Counted from the first letter of the stretch, positions 17,896-28,614 are shown. The stretch is DNA of 64,000 nucleotides from Nocardia sp. MH4 (GCF_019266065.1 NZ_LPNR01000134.1:17829-81828); one strand, 5' to 3'. A program made the numbers and translations. Notes: generated by a model not told the origin, from the letters alone.

Positions 17896-18747
17896 TTACA
17901 CGCTGGCATACTCCCTGATCAGCGCGAGAGATTCGGCGCGGGAAAGGGATTGCTCCCTGGCCCGCACATACGCGAAGCCGAGATCGCGCACCTGCTCGGC
18001 GTCGTCGACCGGGCCACCGAAGACGGCGCTCTCGGCCCACGCGAAGGTAGGTAGCTGATCGCTTGCGAAGTCGATCAGATGGAAGCTGGAACCGCCGAGC
18101 ACCGCCCCTTCGGGTGCACTGAACGGGATGACGCGCACATCGACGGAATCGAGTTCGCGCATCAACTCCACCAGGTGTCGCAGCTGCCCCCGCAGCACCT
18201 CGGCGCCGCCGGTCTGCTGGCGCAGCGTGGCCTCGCCGAGCACCGCGGTGAGCTCGAGCGGCTCCGGGCCGCGCAGCCGCTGCTGCCTGCGCAGCCGGAT
18301 CGCGACCAACTGGTCGACCTGGACCGGGCGGATCATCACGTCGGCGCTGATCAGGGCGCGCGCGTAGGCCTCGGTCTGGAGCAGGCCGGGCACGATCAGG
18401 CTGTCGTAGCTGCGGATGCTCTGCGCGCCCGCCTCCATCCCGTAGAGCCGCTGCAGTTCGGGACCGATCAGCGCCGAGGCCGTGGTCCACCAGCCGCGCT
18501 GCTTGCTGGCCTCGAGCAGGGCGAGCAGTTCGGTGCGCTCGTCGGCGGTGACATCGAGGACGTCGAGGACCGGTTCGATGGTGGTGCGGGTGAGAACGCG
18601 CCTGCCCTTCTCCACGTGCGACCAATTGGCCGGCGTGAAGCCGACCCGGCGGGCGAACCCCGCCGAGTCGAAGCCACGCTGCTCGCGCAGTTCACGCAGG
18701 CGCAGCACCAGTTCCCAGCGCGCGGCGGTCGGCGAAACGGGGGACAT
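17896..18747 (-). CDS. XRE-family helix-turn-helix regulator with DUF5753 domain
   Basis: A 283-residue regulator: an N-terminal HTH (about residues 10-70, LRELREQRGFDSAGFARRVG then NWSHVEKGRRV) and a large C-terminal DUF5753-type domain with the conserved LIVPGLLQTEAYARAL segment. This architecture is the WhiJ-like regulator of actinobacteria, normally paired with a DUF397 partner, as found here immediately downstream. Such pairs influence development, secondary metabolism or stress. The ATG at 18747 is picked because it begins the usual leader; an ATG at 18774 is in frame. Divergent from the 18957 gene, with about 210 bp of shared promoter DNA. Confidence 0.87.
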   Translation of the reverse strand: MSPVSPTAARWELVLRLRELREQRGFDSAGFARRVGFTPANWSHVEKGRRVLTRTTIEPVLDVLDVTADERTELLALLEASKQRGWWTTASALIGPELQRLYGMEAGAQSIRSYDSLIVPGLLQTEAYARALISADVMIRPVQVDQLVAIRLRRQQRLRGPEPLELTAVLGEATLRQQTGGAEVLRGQLRHLVELMRELDSVDVRVIPFSAPEGAVLGGSSFHLIDFASDQLPTFAWAESAVFGGPVDDAEQVRDLGFAYVRAREQSLSRAESLALIREYASV

Positions 18748-18956
18748 GTCCGAATATGCTACGCCGACCGACACGCTAGCTACTGACTATTGTCAGCGTG
18801 GTTGTGCGGCATTAGGCTGTGTAGAACGGCAATTTTCCCTTACGTCCTGCCGTTATGAAAAAGTTTCCCGCTCCACCCGTTCGTGATGAAACGATCCACT
18901 CCGATCGAGCGAATCCACAGCTACATCGAGTCACCGTCGACAGAGACGAGGTCGTG

Positions 18957-19484
18957 ATGAGCACGTCGCGCACAGATGACAAAGGCGGGTATACCGCGGC
19001 CGAGGAGTACTCGGCCACTCAGGATGCGCTGGCGCGCTGCCGTCACTACCGCAAGCACAACGGGCTCTACGGTGTGGTCGACTCGACGCTGGGACGGATC
19101 ATGCTGGAGATCGGCGCGGTGGGGGCGGTGGTCATGCCGTCCACGCTGGGGGAACGGGTGCGCGGCCTGCTGATCGGCCGCGGCCAGCGCTGCGGGCCGA
19201 TCATCGCCCATCCCCGCTCCGGCCGCTGGACCTTCCTGACCGGCCCCACCGACAATTCCTACCTCGACACCGTGCTGTTCGCCGATCTGTTCCGGGTGTG
19301 CGCCTCGGTGGCCCTACCCGGCAGCGAGATCGTGCTGCCCTCGCCGGCCGACGAACGCAGCGGCTACCGCACCTGGATGCAGGAACCCGACGGCGACTAC
19401 CGGCCCGATTTCGCCCAGATCGTCGCCGCCACCCGCACGAACGCGCGGTCGGCGGCGCTGCTGCGGGAGCCCGGTTCGGCCTGA
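18957..19484 (+). CDS. hypothetical protein next to the XRE/DUF397 pair
   Basis: A 175-residue protein I do not recognise with certainty. It starts at an ATG with GACGAGG six bases upstream. The body has hydrophobic MLEIGAVGAVVMPSTLGERV, then GPIIAHPRSGRWTFLTGP, then LFADLFRVCASVALPGSEIVLPSP. The HPRSGRWTFL and IVLPSP segments resemble short Prim-Pol-like or ATP-sensor-like proteins that accompany XRE/DUF397 genes in Nocardia, but this is a tentative likeness. Divergent orientation from the regulator suggests that the regulator controls it. It is convergent with the pirin gene, the stop codons being one base apart. Confidence 0.7.
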   Translation: MSTSRTDDKGGYTAAEEYSATQDALARCRHYRKHNGLYGVVDSTLGRIMLEIGAVGAVVMPSTLGERVRGLLIGRGQRCGPIIAHPRSGRWTFLTGPTDNSYLDTVLFADLFRVCASVALPGSEIVLPSPADERSGYRTWMQEPDGDYRPDFAQIVAATRTNARSAALLREPGSA

Positions 19485-19485
19485 G

Positions 19486-20262
19486 CTACTGCCCGCCCAG
19501 GCGCGCGTGCATCTCCCAGACGAGGACCTCGGCGTCCCCGTGTGGCCGCACCAGCTGGCCGCCGGAGCGGGTCAACCGGACCGCGTCGCCCTGCGCCAAG
19601 GTGCCGACGCCTTCGAGCTCGACCTCCCCGCGCGCCACGAAGACATGCAGGTAGGGGGCTTCCGGCAAGGTGACGCCCGGACCGTCGGCGGGCAACCGGG
19701 CGACATGCATGGCCGCATGCGAGGAGTTGATCGCGATGGCGGTGCGATCGCGATACCGGGGTAGCCCGGAGGCCACGGTCACCAAGCCGCCGCCGGCGAG
19801 CTCGTCATCGATTTCGAGCTGCTGATAGCCCGGATCGACCCCGGGCTCGTCGGGCACCACCCACATCTGGACGAAATGCACCGGTTCGTCGTGCTCGGGC
19901 AGCTTGCCGTCGAGGCGCCAGGAGTCGTTCTTCTCCGAGTGCAAGATTCCGGTGCCCGCGCTCATCCGCTGGGCCAGCCCCGGATAGATGATGCCGCTGT
20001 GGCCGAGTGAGTCCTGGTGCACCAGGCTGCCGCCGAGCACCCAGGTGACGATCTCCATGTCCCGGTGCGGATGGGTGTCGAAGCCCTCGCCGGGCAGCAC
20101 CACGTCCTCGTTGTTCACCAGCAGCAGCCCGTGATGAGTGTTGTCGGGGTCGTAGTGCTCGCCGAAGGAGAACGAGTGTTTGGAATCGAGCCATGAGATC
20201 CGGGTCTTCATCCGGTCACCACCGCGGTGCAGTTCGATCCGCGGTGTCGTCGATGTGGACAT
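19486..20262 (-). CDS. pirin family protein (bicupin)
   Basis: A 258-residue bicupin. The N-terminal cupin holds the pirin metal site FDTHPHRDMEIVTWVL, plus GTGILHSEKN and the glutamate-bearing VHFVQMWV segment. The C-terminal cupin is less conserved (DAEVLVWEMHA). Pirin/YhhW-like proteins may oxidise quercetin or act as redox-linked cofactors; the role here is unknown. ATG at 20262 with AGGAGGAA upstream is a clear start. The divergent MFS gene starts 60 bp away, so the promoters overlap closely. Confidence 0.88.
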   Translation of the reverse strand: MSTSTTPRIELHRGGDRMKTRISWLDSKHSFSFGEHYDPDNTHHGLLLVNNEDVVLPGEGFDTHPHRDMEIVTWVLGGSLVHQDSLGHSGIIYPGLAQRMSAGTGILHSEKNDSWRLDGKLPEHDEPVHFVQMWVVPDEPGVDPGYQQLEIDDELAGGGLVTVASGLPRYRDRTAIAINSSHAAMHVARLPADGPGVTLPEAPYLHVFVARGEVELEGVGTLAQGDAVRLTRSGGQLVRPHGDAEVLVWEMHARLGGQ

Positions 20263-20322
20263 ACGTTCCTCCTGCTCGCACCCGTACCGCCGCCTCAATT
20301 CTGGCACCACTATTCTCACGAG

Positions 20323-21690
20323 GTGTCGACTCATCGCCTTGACGGCTCGAATCCGGCGGATGAGTCACCTGCCTCGTTGCGACATCTGCTGCGCGAGAGC
20401 CGGGGTGTCTTCCGGCGGAATCCGCAGATGCCGCGCCTGGCGCTGCTGCGGCTCGCGGCCCAGTTCGGTGACGGGATGTTCCAGGCCGCGCTCTCGGGCG
20501 CCATTCTGTTCAACCCCGAACGCGAGACCGATCCGCTGGCGATCGCCGCCGGTTTCGCGGTGCTGCTGCTGCCGTACTCGCTGCTCGGGCCCTACGCTGG
20601 CGCGCTGCTCGACCGCTGGGACCGGCGCAACGTCCTGCTGATCGCCAGCGTGGCGCGGGCGGTGCTGATCGGGCTGGCCGCGATCGGGCTGTTCGCGGGG
20701 ATCGGCGAGACGCCGCTGTTGCTGCTGGCGCTGGCGACCGTCGGCATCAGCCGGTTCGTGCTGGCCGGGGTGTCGGCGGCGCTGCCGCGGGTCCTCGAAC
20801 AGCGCTGGCTGGTGCCGATGAACTCGGTGCTCGCGACGGTCGCCTCGGTGTGCGCCGGGGTCGGCGCCGCGGCGTCGGTGGCGGTGATCGCGCTGATCGG
20901 GGCCGGCGATGCCGCGTCGGCGGTCGCGGTGGCGCTGAGCGGGATCGGCTCGGTGGTCGGCGCGGTGCTGGCCGCGGGCTTCCGGCACCGCGTGCTCGGG
21001 CCCGAAAGTGGTTCGGCCACTTCGGAGAGCACCGTGCACGCGATCGCCACCGGTCTGCGCACCGGCGCGGTCGCGGTCTGGCGCGCGACGACGGTGACGA
21101 CGGCGATGATCGGCATCGGCGCGCATCGCGTCGTCTTCGGCATGAACACCCTGATCATGGTGCTGGTCCTGCGCCAGCCCACCGGCAACGACGAGATGAG
21201 CGGGGGACTGGTCGGATTCGGTGTCGCGATCGGATTCGCGGCGGCGGGCATGCTGCTGGCCGCGATCCTCGCGCCGGTGCTGATCCCACGCCTGGGCAGG
21301 CCGCGCACGGTCCTGCTCGGGCTGGTGACCGCGGTCGCCGTGCAGCTGACGCTGGTGACCCCGATCGCGCTGGCCACCGGCGCGTCCGTCGACAACGCGC
21401 ACCGCCTGCTGCTGGCCGGTGCCTTCGGGCTCGGGCTGGCGGGCCAGACGATCAAGCTGACCGGCGACGCGAGCATGCAGATCGACATCGACGACGATCA
21501 CCGCGGGCAGGTATTCGCCCTGCAGGACACTGTTTTCAACATCACCTTCGTGCTCGCGATCGCGGTGACCGCGCTGGTGATCCCGGCCGACGGCCGCTCG
21601 ATCGGCGTGGTGCTCGCCGGCGCGGCCGTCTACGCGCTCGGGGTCGTGGCGATCGCGCTCAATGCCCATCGAGCCAGGGCGGCCTGCTGA
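20323..21690 (+). CDS. MFS transporter
   Basis: A 455-residue membrane protein with about 12 hydrophobic segments, typical of the EntS/MFS_3-like group. After a charged N-terminal tail comes LRLAAQFGDGMFQAALSGAI, then the motif-A-like GALLDRWDRRN. The C-terminal half has AFGLGLAGQTIKLTGDA and the acidic IDIDDDHRGQVFALQD loop. Substrate unknown. The GTG at 20323 has no ribosome-binding site, but a -10-like TATTCT at 20311-20316 would place transcription initiation at or beside the GTG, consistent with a leaderless message. An upstream frame open to 20227 is unlikely, as it would overlap the pirin start. The 3' end overlaps the convergent hypothetical gene by 32 bp. Confidence 0.85.
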   Translation: MSTHRLDGSNPADESPASLRHLLRESRGVFRRNPQMPRLALLRLAAQFGDGMFQAALSGAILFNPERETDPLAIAAGFAVLLLPYSLLGPYAGALLDRWDRRNVLLIASVARAVLIGLAAIGLFAGIGETPLLLLALATVGISRFVLAGVSAALPRVLEQRWLVPMNSVLATVASVCAGVGAAASVAVIALIGAGDAASAVAVALSGIGSVVGAVLAAGFRHRVLGPESGSATSESTVHAIATGLRTGAVAVWRATTVTTAMIGIGAHRVVFGMNTLIMVLVLRQPTGNDEMSGGLVGFGVAIGFAAAGMLLAAILAPVLIPRLGRPRTVLLGLVTAVAVQLTLVTPIALATGASVDNAHRLLLAGAFGLGLAGQTIKLTGDASMQIDIDDDHRGQVFALQDTVFNITFVLAIAVTALVIPADGRSIGVVLAGAAVYALGVVAIALNAHRARAAC

Positions 21691-21940
21691 GCGCGCCGGC
21701 CGGTTCCTGGGCCAGCACCGCGCGGTGGTCGACCACGACCAGCGGGATGTCGGGCACGACGCTCTCGGCCGCGCCGTCGCGATCGGAGTCCCACGGGGCG
21801 TCGTCGACGCCGGTGTCACCGTCGAAGGAGAGCCATAGCGCGTCGGCGACGCCGGTGTCGGCCAGGGCCAGCTCGGCCTGCCCCGACCAGTGATGCACGA
21901 TGCCGTCGCCGGTCCCGAAGACGAACTCGATGTCGTTCAC
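21659..21940 (-). CDS. small hypothetical acidic protein
   Basis: A 93-residue acidic protein from a GTG at 21940. It carries repeated Asp-rich stretches (LWLSFDGDTGVDDAPWDSDRDG) that resemble the calcium-loop-like D-x-D pattern of secreted actinobacterial DUF6802-type proteins, followed by SVVPDIPLVVVDHRAVLAQE. It has no signal peptide or membrane segment. Its last 32 bp overlap the end of the MFS gene in the opposite orientation. Function unknown. Confidence 0.65.
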   Translation of the reverse strand: MNDIEFVFGTGDGIVHHWSGQAELALADTGVADALWLSFDGDTGVDDAPWDSDRDGAAESVVPDIPLVVVDHRAVLAQEPAGALSRPPWLDGH

Positions 21941-22012
21941 ATACGGGTTGGACGCGCGCGCACGCCGTCCGGTTCCGGAAAATCCGAACTACATCAGTGG
22001 TATTTGTTGGGC

Positions 22013-23563
22013 ATGGGCACAACGCTGGTACCGCACGGTTCGACCGCACTCGGTGCACTGCTGGCGGTAGTGCTCGCCGCGCCCGTGCTCGCGGCGCCGT
22101 TCCCGTGGACACCGCCGCCGGTGAACATCTGTGGCGAGACGGGATTCGACCCGCTCAACCGGCTGCCCGATCCCGCCGCGCCCCCGCCGCCGATCATCGC
22201 GCCCACCATCGACATCCCGGTCATCGTGCCGGAGCTGACGCCGGTTCCAGTGCCCGATCCGCCGCACGACAACACCCGCGTCGCACAGGCGCCGTTGCCG
22301 TCGGATCCCTGCCGCAATCCGTGCCCCGAGGTCAGGGACACGCCCGAACCCGACGACGGGATCGACGAGTCGGGCGGCACCTCGACCGGCTCGGGATCGG
22401 GGTCCGGATCGGGGTCGGCGATCTCGCTGCCGCGCATCCGGATCAGGCCCGAGATCGAGACCATCCCGATCCCGGTGCCGGGCGGTGAGGGCGAACCGGC
22501 GCAGGAGCCGCCCGCCCCCGTGGTGCGCCCGGTCGAGCCGGGTCCGGTGCGGCCCGCGGTCGCGGCCCGGACGGTGGAATCGGTGCGGCTCGTCGAGCAG
22601 GTCACCGGGCATGGGTCGAGCAATCGGACCGATATGCGCTGGCAGGTCGACGGCACCGACCTCGGCCTGTTCTGGGAGACCGAACCGGGCAAGGTGGCCA
22701 TGGTGTTCGGTGACACCTTCGGCGAGGGCTGGACCTACGGCGGCGCCGGCGCCGACAGTGCCGACTGGCGCTCCAATGTGCTCGCCTACAGCACCGACAA
22801 GAACCTCGACGACGGCCTGGTCATCGATTCGATGGTGCAGGACAGCCCGTGCCATGCCGCCGAACTGCTGGGCAGCCGCAAGATCAGGAACTGGGAGACC
22901 ACCACGATTCCGACCTCGGGGTTCGCGATCGGCAAGCGTCAGTTCCTGAGCTACATGTCGGTCAACCACTGGTCGAGGGTGCCCGGAATGTGGCTGACGA
23001 ACTACGGCGGGCTGGCCTACTCCGACGACGGCGGGCAGACCTGGACCAAGGATCAGCACGCTCGCTGGGAGAACATGTTCGGCGTCGGCCGGTTCCAGGT
23101 GGCCGCAATGGTGCCGCACGGCGACTACGTCTACATGTTCGGCACGCCCAACGGGCGGATCGGCGTGATCGGCCTGGCCAGGGTGCGCAAGGACGACGTC
23201 CTCAACAAGACGGCCTATCAATACTGGGTGGACGGCAACTGGGCGCCGGCCGCGGAGAATTCGGCGACGCCGCTGGTGCTCGGCATGGCCAGCGAACTGT
23301 CGGTGCGGTTCGACGAGGAGAGCCGGCAGTGGCAGATGGTCTACCTCGACCCCGCCGCGAACCAGATCGTGCTGCGCACCGCGGCGCAACCGCAGGGAAG
23401 GTGGACCGAGACGGTCCCGCTGGTCTCCACCGCCGACTATCCCAAGGCGTACGGCGGGTTCATCCACCCCTGGTCGACCGCGCGTGACCTGTACTTCACG
23501 ATGTCGGCGTGGGACAGCTACAACGTGTACCTGATGCACGCGCGGCTGAATCCGCCGCGCTGA
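22013..23563 (+). CDS. secreted DUF4185 domain protein
   Basis: A 516-residue exported protein: signal peptide (LGALLAVVLAAPVLAAPFPW), then a Pro-rich, poorly structured region (about residues 35-190) with a Gly-Ser run (GSGSGSGSGSAISL), then a C-terminal DUF4185 domain (about 200-516). That domain begins VEQVTGHGSSNRTDMRW and includes WETEPGKVAMVFGDTFGEGW and GLAYSDDGGQTWTKD, a pattern like the beta-propeller and glycoside-hydrolase-like proteins of actinobacteria. DUF4185 has been linked to hydrolysis of arabinofuranosyl polymers in mycobacteria, so a cell-wall arabinan role is possible. The ATG start lacks a strong ribosome site. Stop codons with pxpC abut to form TGATCA. Confidence 0.85.
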   Translation: MGTTLVPHGSTALGALLAVVLAAPVLAAPFPWTPPPVNICGETGFDPLNRLPDPAAPPPPIIAPTIDIPVIVPELTPVPVPDPPHDNTRVAQAPLPSDPCRNPCPEVRDTPEPDDGIDESGGTSTGSGSGSGSGSAISLPRIRIRPEIETIPIPVPGGEGEPAQEPPAPVVRPVEPGPVRPAVAARTVESVRLVEQVTGHGSSNRTDMRWQVDGTDLGLFWETEPGKVAMVFGDTFGEGWTYGGAGADSADWRSNVLAYSTDKNLDDGLVIDSMVQDSPCHAAELLGSRKIRNWETTTIPTSGFAIGKRQFLSYMSVNHWSRVPGMWLTNYGGLAYSDDGGQTWTKDQHARWENMFGVGRFQVAAMVPHGDYVYMFGTPNGRIGVIGLARVRKDDVLNKTAYQYWVDGNWAPAAENSATPLVLGMASELSVRFDEESRQWQMVYLDPAANQIVLRTAAQPQGRWTETVPLVSTADYPKAYGGFIHPWSTARDLYFTMSAWDSYNVYLMHARLNPPR

Positions 23564-24421
23564 TCAGCGCGCGAGCACGAACCGTAGGCGCTCGCCGGGC
23601 CGTGCCTGGGCCACCCGGTCCACATCGGCGTCGAGCACCACGGCGATCACCGGATAGCCACCGGTGATCGGGTGATCGGCGAGGAAGACGACCGGCTGAC
23701 CGCTCGGCGGCACCTGGACCGAGCCGAGCGCGACCCCCTCCGCGGGTAACTCGCGGGTGATCGCGCGGCCCAGCGGCGGTCCGTCGGCGCGATCCAGGCG
23801 CGCGCCGATCCGGTCGGTGTCGGTGGAGACCACCCAGGAACCGTGGAACAGCTCGCCGGGATCGGTGAACCACTCCGCGCGTGGGCCGGGCAGGGCACGC
23901 ACGGTCAGCACTTCCGGCGGCACCGGGACCGGCGCGAACTCGACGGTCGGCAGGGTGCGCGGCGGCGGTCCGACCGGAAGTTGCGTACCTGTCCGCAGCG
24001 GTTCGGGGCCGATGCCCGACAGGGTGTCGCGGCTGCGCGAACCGAGCACCTTGGGCACGTCGATGCCGCCGCGCACGGCCACATAGCTGCGCAGACCCGA
24101 CAGGGCCAGGCCGAGCCGCAGCACCTGCCCCTCCGCGAGTTCGAGCACGCTGGCATGGCCGACCGGGGTGCCGTCGACGGTGGCCGGGGCCGGGGCGCCG
24201 GTGACCGCGACGGTGAGATGGGCGTCGGCGCGCAGGGCGAGTCCACCGAGCAGCACCTCGATGGCGGCCAGCTCCTCCGGATTGCCGACCAGCCGGTTCG
24301 CCAGGCGCAGTGAGGCGCGGTCGGCGGCCCCCGCCTGGCCCACCCCGGAATCGAACCAGCCGGGTCGCCCCAGGTCCTGGATCGTCGCGAGCGGCCCCAC
24401 CCGCTCGATGAAGATCAGCAT
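23564..24421 (-). CDS. pxpC: 5-oxoprolinase subunit PxpC (biotin-dependent carboxyltransferase-like)
   Basis: A 285-residue protein starting MLIFIERVGPLATIQDLGRP, the standard N-terminus of the KipA/PxpC family (urea amidolyase domain-like), with GAADRASLRLANRLVGNP next. With PxpA and PxpB it forms the ATP-dependent prokaryotic 5-oxoprolinase that opens 5-oxoproline to glutamate. The start ATG has GGGAG upstream. It is the last gene of pxpA-pxpB-pxpC on the minus strand, 53 bp after pxpB. Confidence 0.92.
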   Translation of the reverse strand: MLIFIERVGPLATIQDLGRPGWFDSGVGQAGAADRASLRLANRLVGNPEELAAIEVLLGGLALRADAHLTVAVTGAPAPATVDGTPVGHASVLELAEGQVLRLGLALSGLRSYVAVRGGIDVPKVLGSRSRDTLSGIGPEPLRTGTQLPVGPPPRTLPTVEFAPVPVPPEVLTVRALPGPRAEWFTDPGELFHGSWVVSTDTDRIGARLDRADGPPLGRAITRELPAEGVALGSVQVPPSGQPVVFLADHPITGGYPVIAVVLDADVDRVAQARPGERLRFVLAR

Positions 24422-24474
24422 GCGATCACTCCCCGATTCGCTGTCGAGGCGGCGCATCGTTGAGCAGCCTGGTG

Positions 24475-25194
24475 TTATGCCTTGTCCCCGTCGGCCGCCG
24501 TATCGACGAACCGTACCGCCGTTCCCGCCCGTACCAGCGCGGGCGGATCGCGGTCGACCACCCACATCCGCAGATCGGTATTGCCGATCAACTGCCACCC
24601 GCCCGGCGTGCCCCGCGGATACACCGCCGAATAGCCGCCCGCCAGCGCCACCGCGCCGGGCGGGATCGCGGTGCGGGCCTGAGCCCGGCGCGGCACGGAC
24701 AACCGGCCGTCGGGCGAGGTCAGATAACCGAAGCCGGGCGCGAAACCGACGAACGCGCACCGCCAGACGGTTCCGGTGTGCGCCGCGATCACCTCGGGTA
24801 CCGAGAGCCCGAGCAGGTCGGCGACCTCGGGCAGATCGGCCCCGTCGTAGCGGACCGGAATCTCCACGACGTCGTCGGGAAACTCGCTGTCGGGCAGTGT
24901 TCCACGGGAAACATCGGGCGAATCCGGCTGTGGCGGTTCTTGATCCAGGCGGTCCAGCAGAGCGACCAGCTCGCGCCGCACCTGGACGCCGTAACTCACC
25001 GAATGCATGGTCACCAGAACGGTTTCCGCGGCGGGCAGCACATCCTGGACGCCCGCGATGGCGTGCACGCGCAGGGCCGAGGCGAGGCGCTGCACCGGGC
25101 GTGGATCGTCGAGGGTGATGAGCATCGCGCGGTCGCCCGCGGGCCGGATGCGCGCGTTCCAGTCGTTCGTGGAGTCCCTCGTTGCCTCGTCCAT
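24475..25194 (-). CDS. pxpB: 5-oxoprolinase subunit PxpB (KipI-like)
   Basis: A 239-residue PxpB/KipI (AHS1/cyclophilin-like) protein. The catalytic-site-like FVGFAPGFGYL segment and PRGTPGGWQLIGNT are characteristic. The ATG at 25194 follows GGGAGGCAGG. In B. subtilis the family also inhibits sporulation kinase A, but next to pxpA and pxpC the 5-oxoprolinase role is more likely. The segment at 24898-24913 contains a two-mismatch parS-like sequence. Confidence 0.92.
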   Translation of the reverse strand: MDEATRDSTNDWNARIRPAGDRAMLITLDDPRPVQRLASALRVHAIAGVQDVLPAAETVLVTMHSVSYGVQVRRELVALLDRLDQEPPQPDSPDVSRGTLPDSEFPDDVVEIPVRYDGADLPEVADLLGLSVPEVIAAHTGTVWRCAFVGFAPGFGYLTSPDGRLSVPRRAQARTAIPPGAVALAGGYSAVYPRGTPGGWQLIGNTDLRMWVVDRDPPALVRAGTAVRFVDTAADGDKA

Positions 25195-25208
25195 CCTGCC
25201 TCCCACCC

Positions 25209-25976
25209 TCAGCCGAACGGCTCCACCGGTATTCCGGCGTCGTCGAGCGCCCGTCGAATCCGGCGGGCCATCTCCACAGCGGCGGGGGAATCGCCGTGTA
25301 CGCACACACTCGCGACGGACACGGCGACCGTACCGGGACCGTCTACGGTACGCGCGGTGCCCGACAGCGCAAGAGAAACCGCCTGCGCCACGGCGTCGTC
25401 GGGCGACAGCACCGCCCCGGCAACTCCGCGCGACGCCAGCGTGCCCGTCGCGGTATACGCGCGATCGGCGAAACCCTCGCCGACAAAACGCACACCCACC
25501 CGGTCAGCCGCGCGTTCCAGCTCGGTGCCCGCCGGGCCGAGCAGCGCGAGCCCGGTGTCGGCCTCGGCCACCGCCGCCAGCACGGCGTCGGCGAGCAGCC
25601 GGTCCCGGGCGGCGGCGTGGTACAGCGCGCCGTGCGGCTTCACATAGTGCACCCGGTCGCCGGCCGCGCGGGCGAAGGCCGCCAGCCCGCCGATCTGGTA
25701 CAGCACCTCGTCGCGCAGGTCGGCCGGAGCGATGGCGATATCGCGGCGGCCGAAGCCGACCAGGTCGCGATAGCCGACGTGGGCGCCGATCCGCACGCCC
25801 TTGGCGACCGCGAGTTCGCAGGTCCGCCGCATGGTGGAGGGGTCGCCGGCGTGGAAACCGCAGGCGATGTTGGCGCTGGTGACGATGTCGAGCATCGCGG
25901 CGTCGTCGCCCATCCGCCACGGGCCGAAGCCCTCGCCCAGGTCACTGTTCAGGTCCAGCGGCATGTCTTCGAGCAT
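25209..25976 (-). CDS. pxpA: 5-oxoprolinase subunit PxpA (LamB/YcsF family)
   Basis: A 255-residue protein with the LamB/YcsF N-terminus LDLNSDLGEGFGPW, then ANIACGFHAGDPSTM and GAHVGYRDLVGFGRR, and KPHGALYH further on; these are the expected polar active-site blocks. It is the first gene of the pxp operon, 14 bp from pxpB. The start is either the ATG at 25976 or the one at 25964, both with modest ribosome sites. The operon recycles 5-oxoproline, formed spontaneously from glutamine, to glutamate. Confidence 0.9.
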   Translation of the reverse strand: MLEDMPLDLNSDLGEGFGPWRMGDDAAMLDIVTSANIACGFHAGDPSTMRRTCELAVAKGVRIGAHVGYRDLVGFGRRDIAIAPADLRDEVLYQIGGLAAFARAAGDRVHYVKPHGALYHAAARDRLLADAVLAAVAEADTGLALLGPAGTELERAADRVGVRFVGEGFADRAYTATGTLASRGVAGAVLSPDDAVAQAVSLALSGTARTVDGPGTVAVSVASVCVHGDSPAAVEMARRIRRALDDAGIPVEPFG

Positions 25977-26097
25977 GAACGATTCCGTTCGCGCCGTCGT
26001 CACCGGGGCGCGGTTGCGCGGCCCCCGGTTGTGACGCGACCCCAACCCGCCGCCGACCATGGCCGCCGCGCCCGCGGCCAAGTACGCTCGGACCATC

Positions 26098-26913
26098 ATG
26101 GCCACGTATTTCGATCCGAAGTCCTGGTCACTGTCGGGCGCTGTCGATCTCGGCAAACGCCTGCTCGACCCGTCATGGATCGATCAGTGGCTCGGCTTCA
26201 CCACCTCCTGGGCCGATCCCGTCGCCGATCTGGGCTCCGGCACCGTGACCGCGCTGATGCCCGACGTGTTGATGACCGTGCTCAGCGAGGGCATCCTCAG
26301 CCGATTCGGCGGCCAGGAAGTCAGCGCCACCCTGCTCGGGCACGACCTCACCGCCACTCTGGACGTGTTCAAGGTGCGCAGGCGGGGCGCGCATTTCCAG
26401 AGCAAGACGGTGCTGTCGGACCTGGTCTGGGACTCGCATCCGTTCGACGCCGTCACCGTCATCGCGCACGGGGTCCGGCTGATTCCCGGCGTGCCGACCA
26501 AGATCCGGGTCCAGCAGCTCGACATCGAGGGCACCATCGGCATCGGTGCCCTGGTCGAGTGGGTGGACGCCCAGAATCTCGACTGGCGGGTCCACCTGGA
26601 CGACCGCGGCCGCATCGTCGCCACCCACCGCACCCGCAAGATGCGTGCCCTGGTCGACGCGCAGGTCTACGACAACCTGCTCACCATCGACATCCGCAAG
26701 GCCACCTGGCACGGCATCCGGCTGCCCAAGCGCGCGGTGCCCGCCCCCGCGCTGCTGCTCGACGACCTGCCCAACCGGGCGAGCATCACCTACGCGCACC
26801 GTCGCGGCGACAAGGTCCGTTTCCGGATCGAACTGCCCGAGACCACCGGTTCGTTCGACCTGGCGCAGATCCGCGCGGCCATCGTCGCCGGGACGACGCT
26901 GATCGTGTTCTGA
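26098..26913 (+). CDS. conserved hypothetical protein
   Basis: A 271-residue protein of unknown function. No signal peptide. It starts at ATG 26098 (MATYFDPKSWSLSG), about 120 bp from pxpA, divergently. The middle holds alternating hydrophobic and charged strands (VSATLLGHDLTATLDVFKV, VTVIAHGVRLIPG) and the end reads FDLAQIRAAIVAGTTLIVF. The strand-rich pattern is reminiscent of DUF2993-type lipid-binding domains, but the similarity is weak. Its stop abuts the pcnA stop as TGATCA. Confidence 0.75.
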   Translation: MATYFDPKSWSLSGAVDLGKRLLDPSWIDQWLGFTTSWADPVADLGSGTVTALMPDVLMTVLSEGILSRFGGQEVSATLLGHDLTATLDVFKVRRRGAHFQSKTVLSDLVWDSHPFDAVTVIAHGVRLIPGVPTKIRVQQLDIEGTIGIGALVEWVDAQNLDWRVHLDDRGRIVATHRTRKMRALVDAQVYDNLLTIDIRKATWHGIRLPKRAVPAPALLLDDLPNRASITYAHRRGDKVRFRIELPETTGSFDLAQIRAAIVAGTTLIVF

Positions 26914-28380
<1,467 letters not shown>

Positions 28381-28614
28381 GAAGAGGCAGCTTACCGACG
28401 ACGTCGAATCGATCCCCGAGCCCGACCCGGCGGACCATCCGTTGGTCGCCACCCATTGCTGTTCTGGATGACGCGAGCACATGGGTAACTCCGCAGCCGC
28501 CGTCCAGTCGTCACGTACCCATCGCGGGACCGACTGCCAGCGGCCGTGCTACCGGGAGAGACGCTGAATTCCCGGGGAGGCGGGCGAGCGGGGCGGGCCA
28601 GCTAAGCTGGCGGG
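28381..28614. promoter_or_regulatory. bidirectional promoter region pcnA/mutT4
   Basis: 234 bp between two divergent genes. A TAAGCT hexamer occurs on each side, oriented outward (28394-28389 for pcnA, 28603-28608 for mutT4) and 6-8 bases from each GTG start. This geometry would put transcription starts at the start codons (leaderless messages). Confidence 0.45.
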
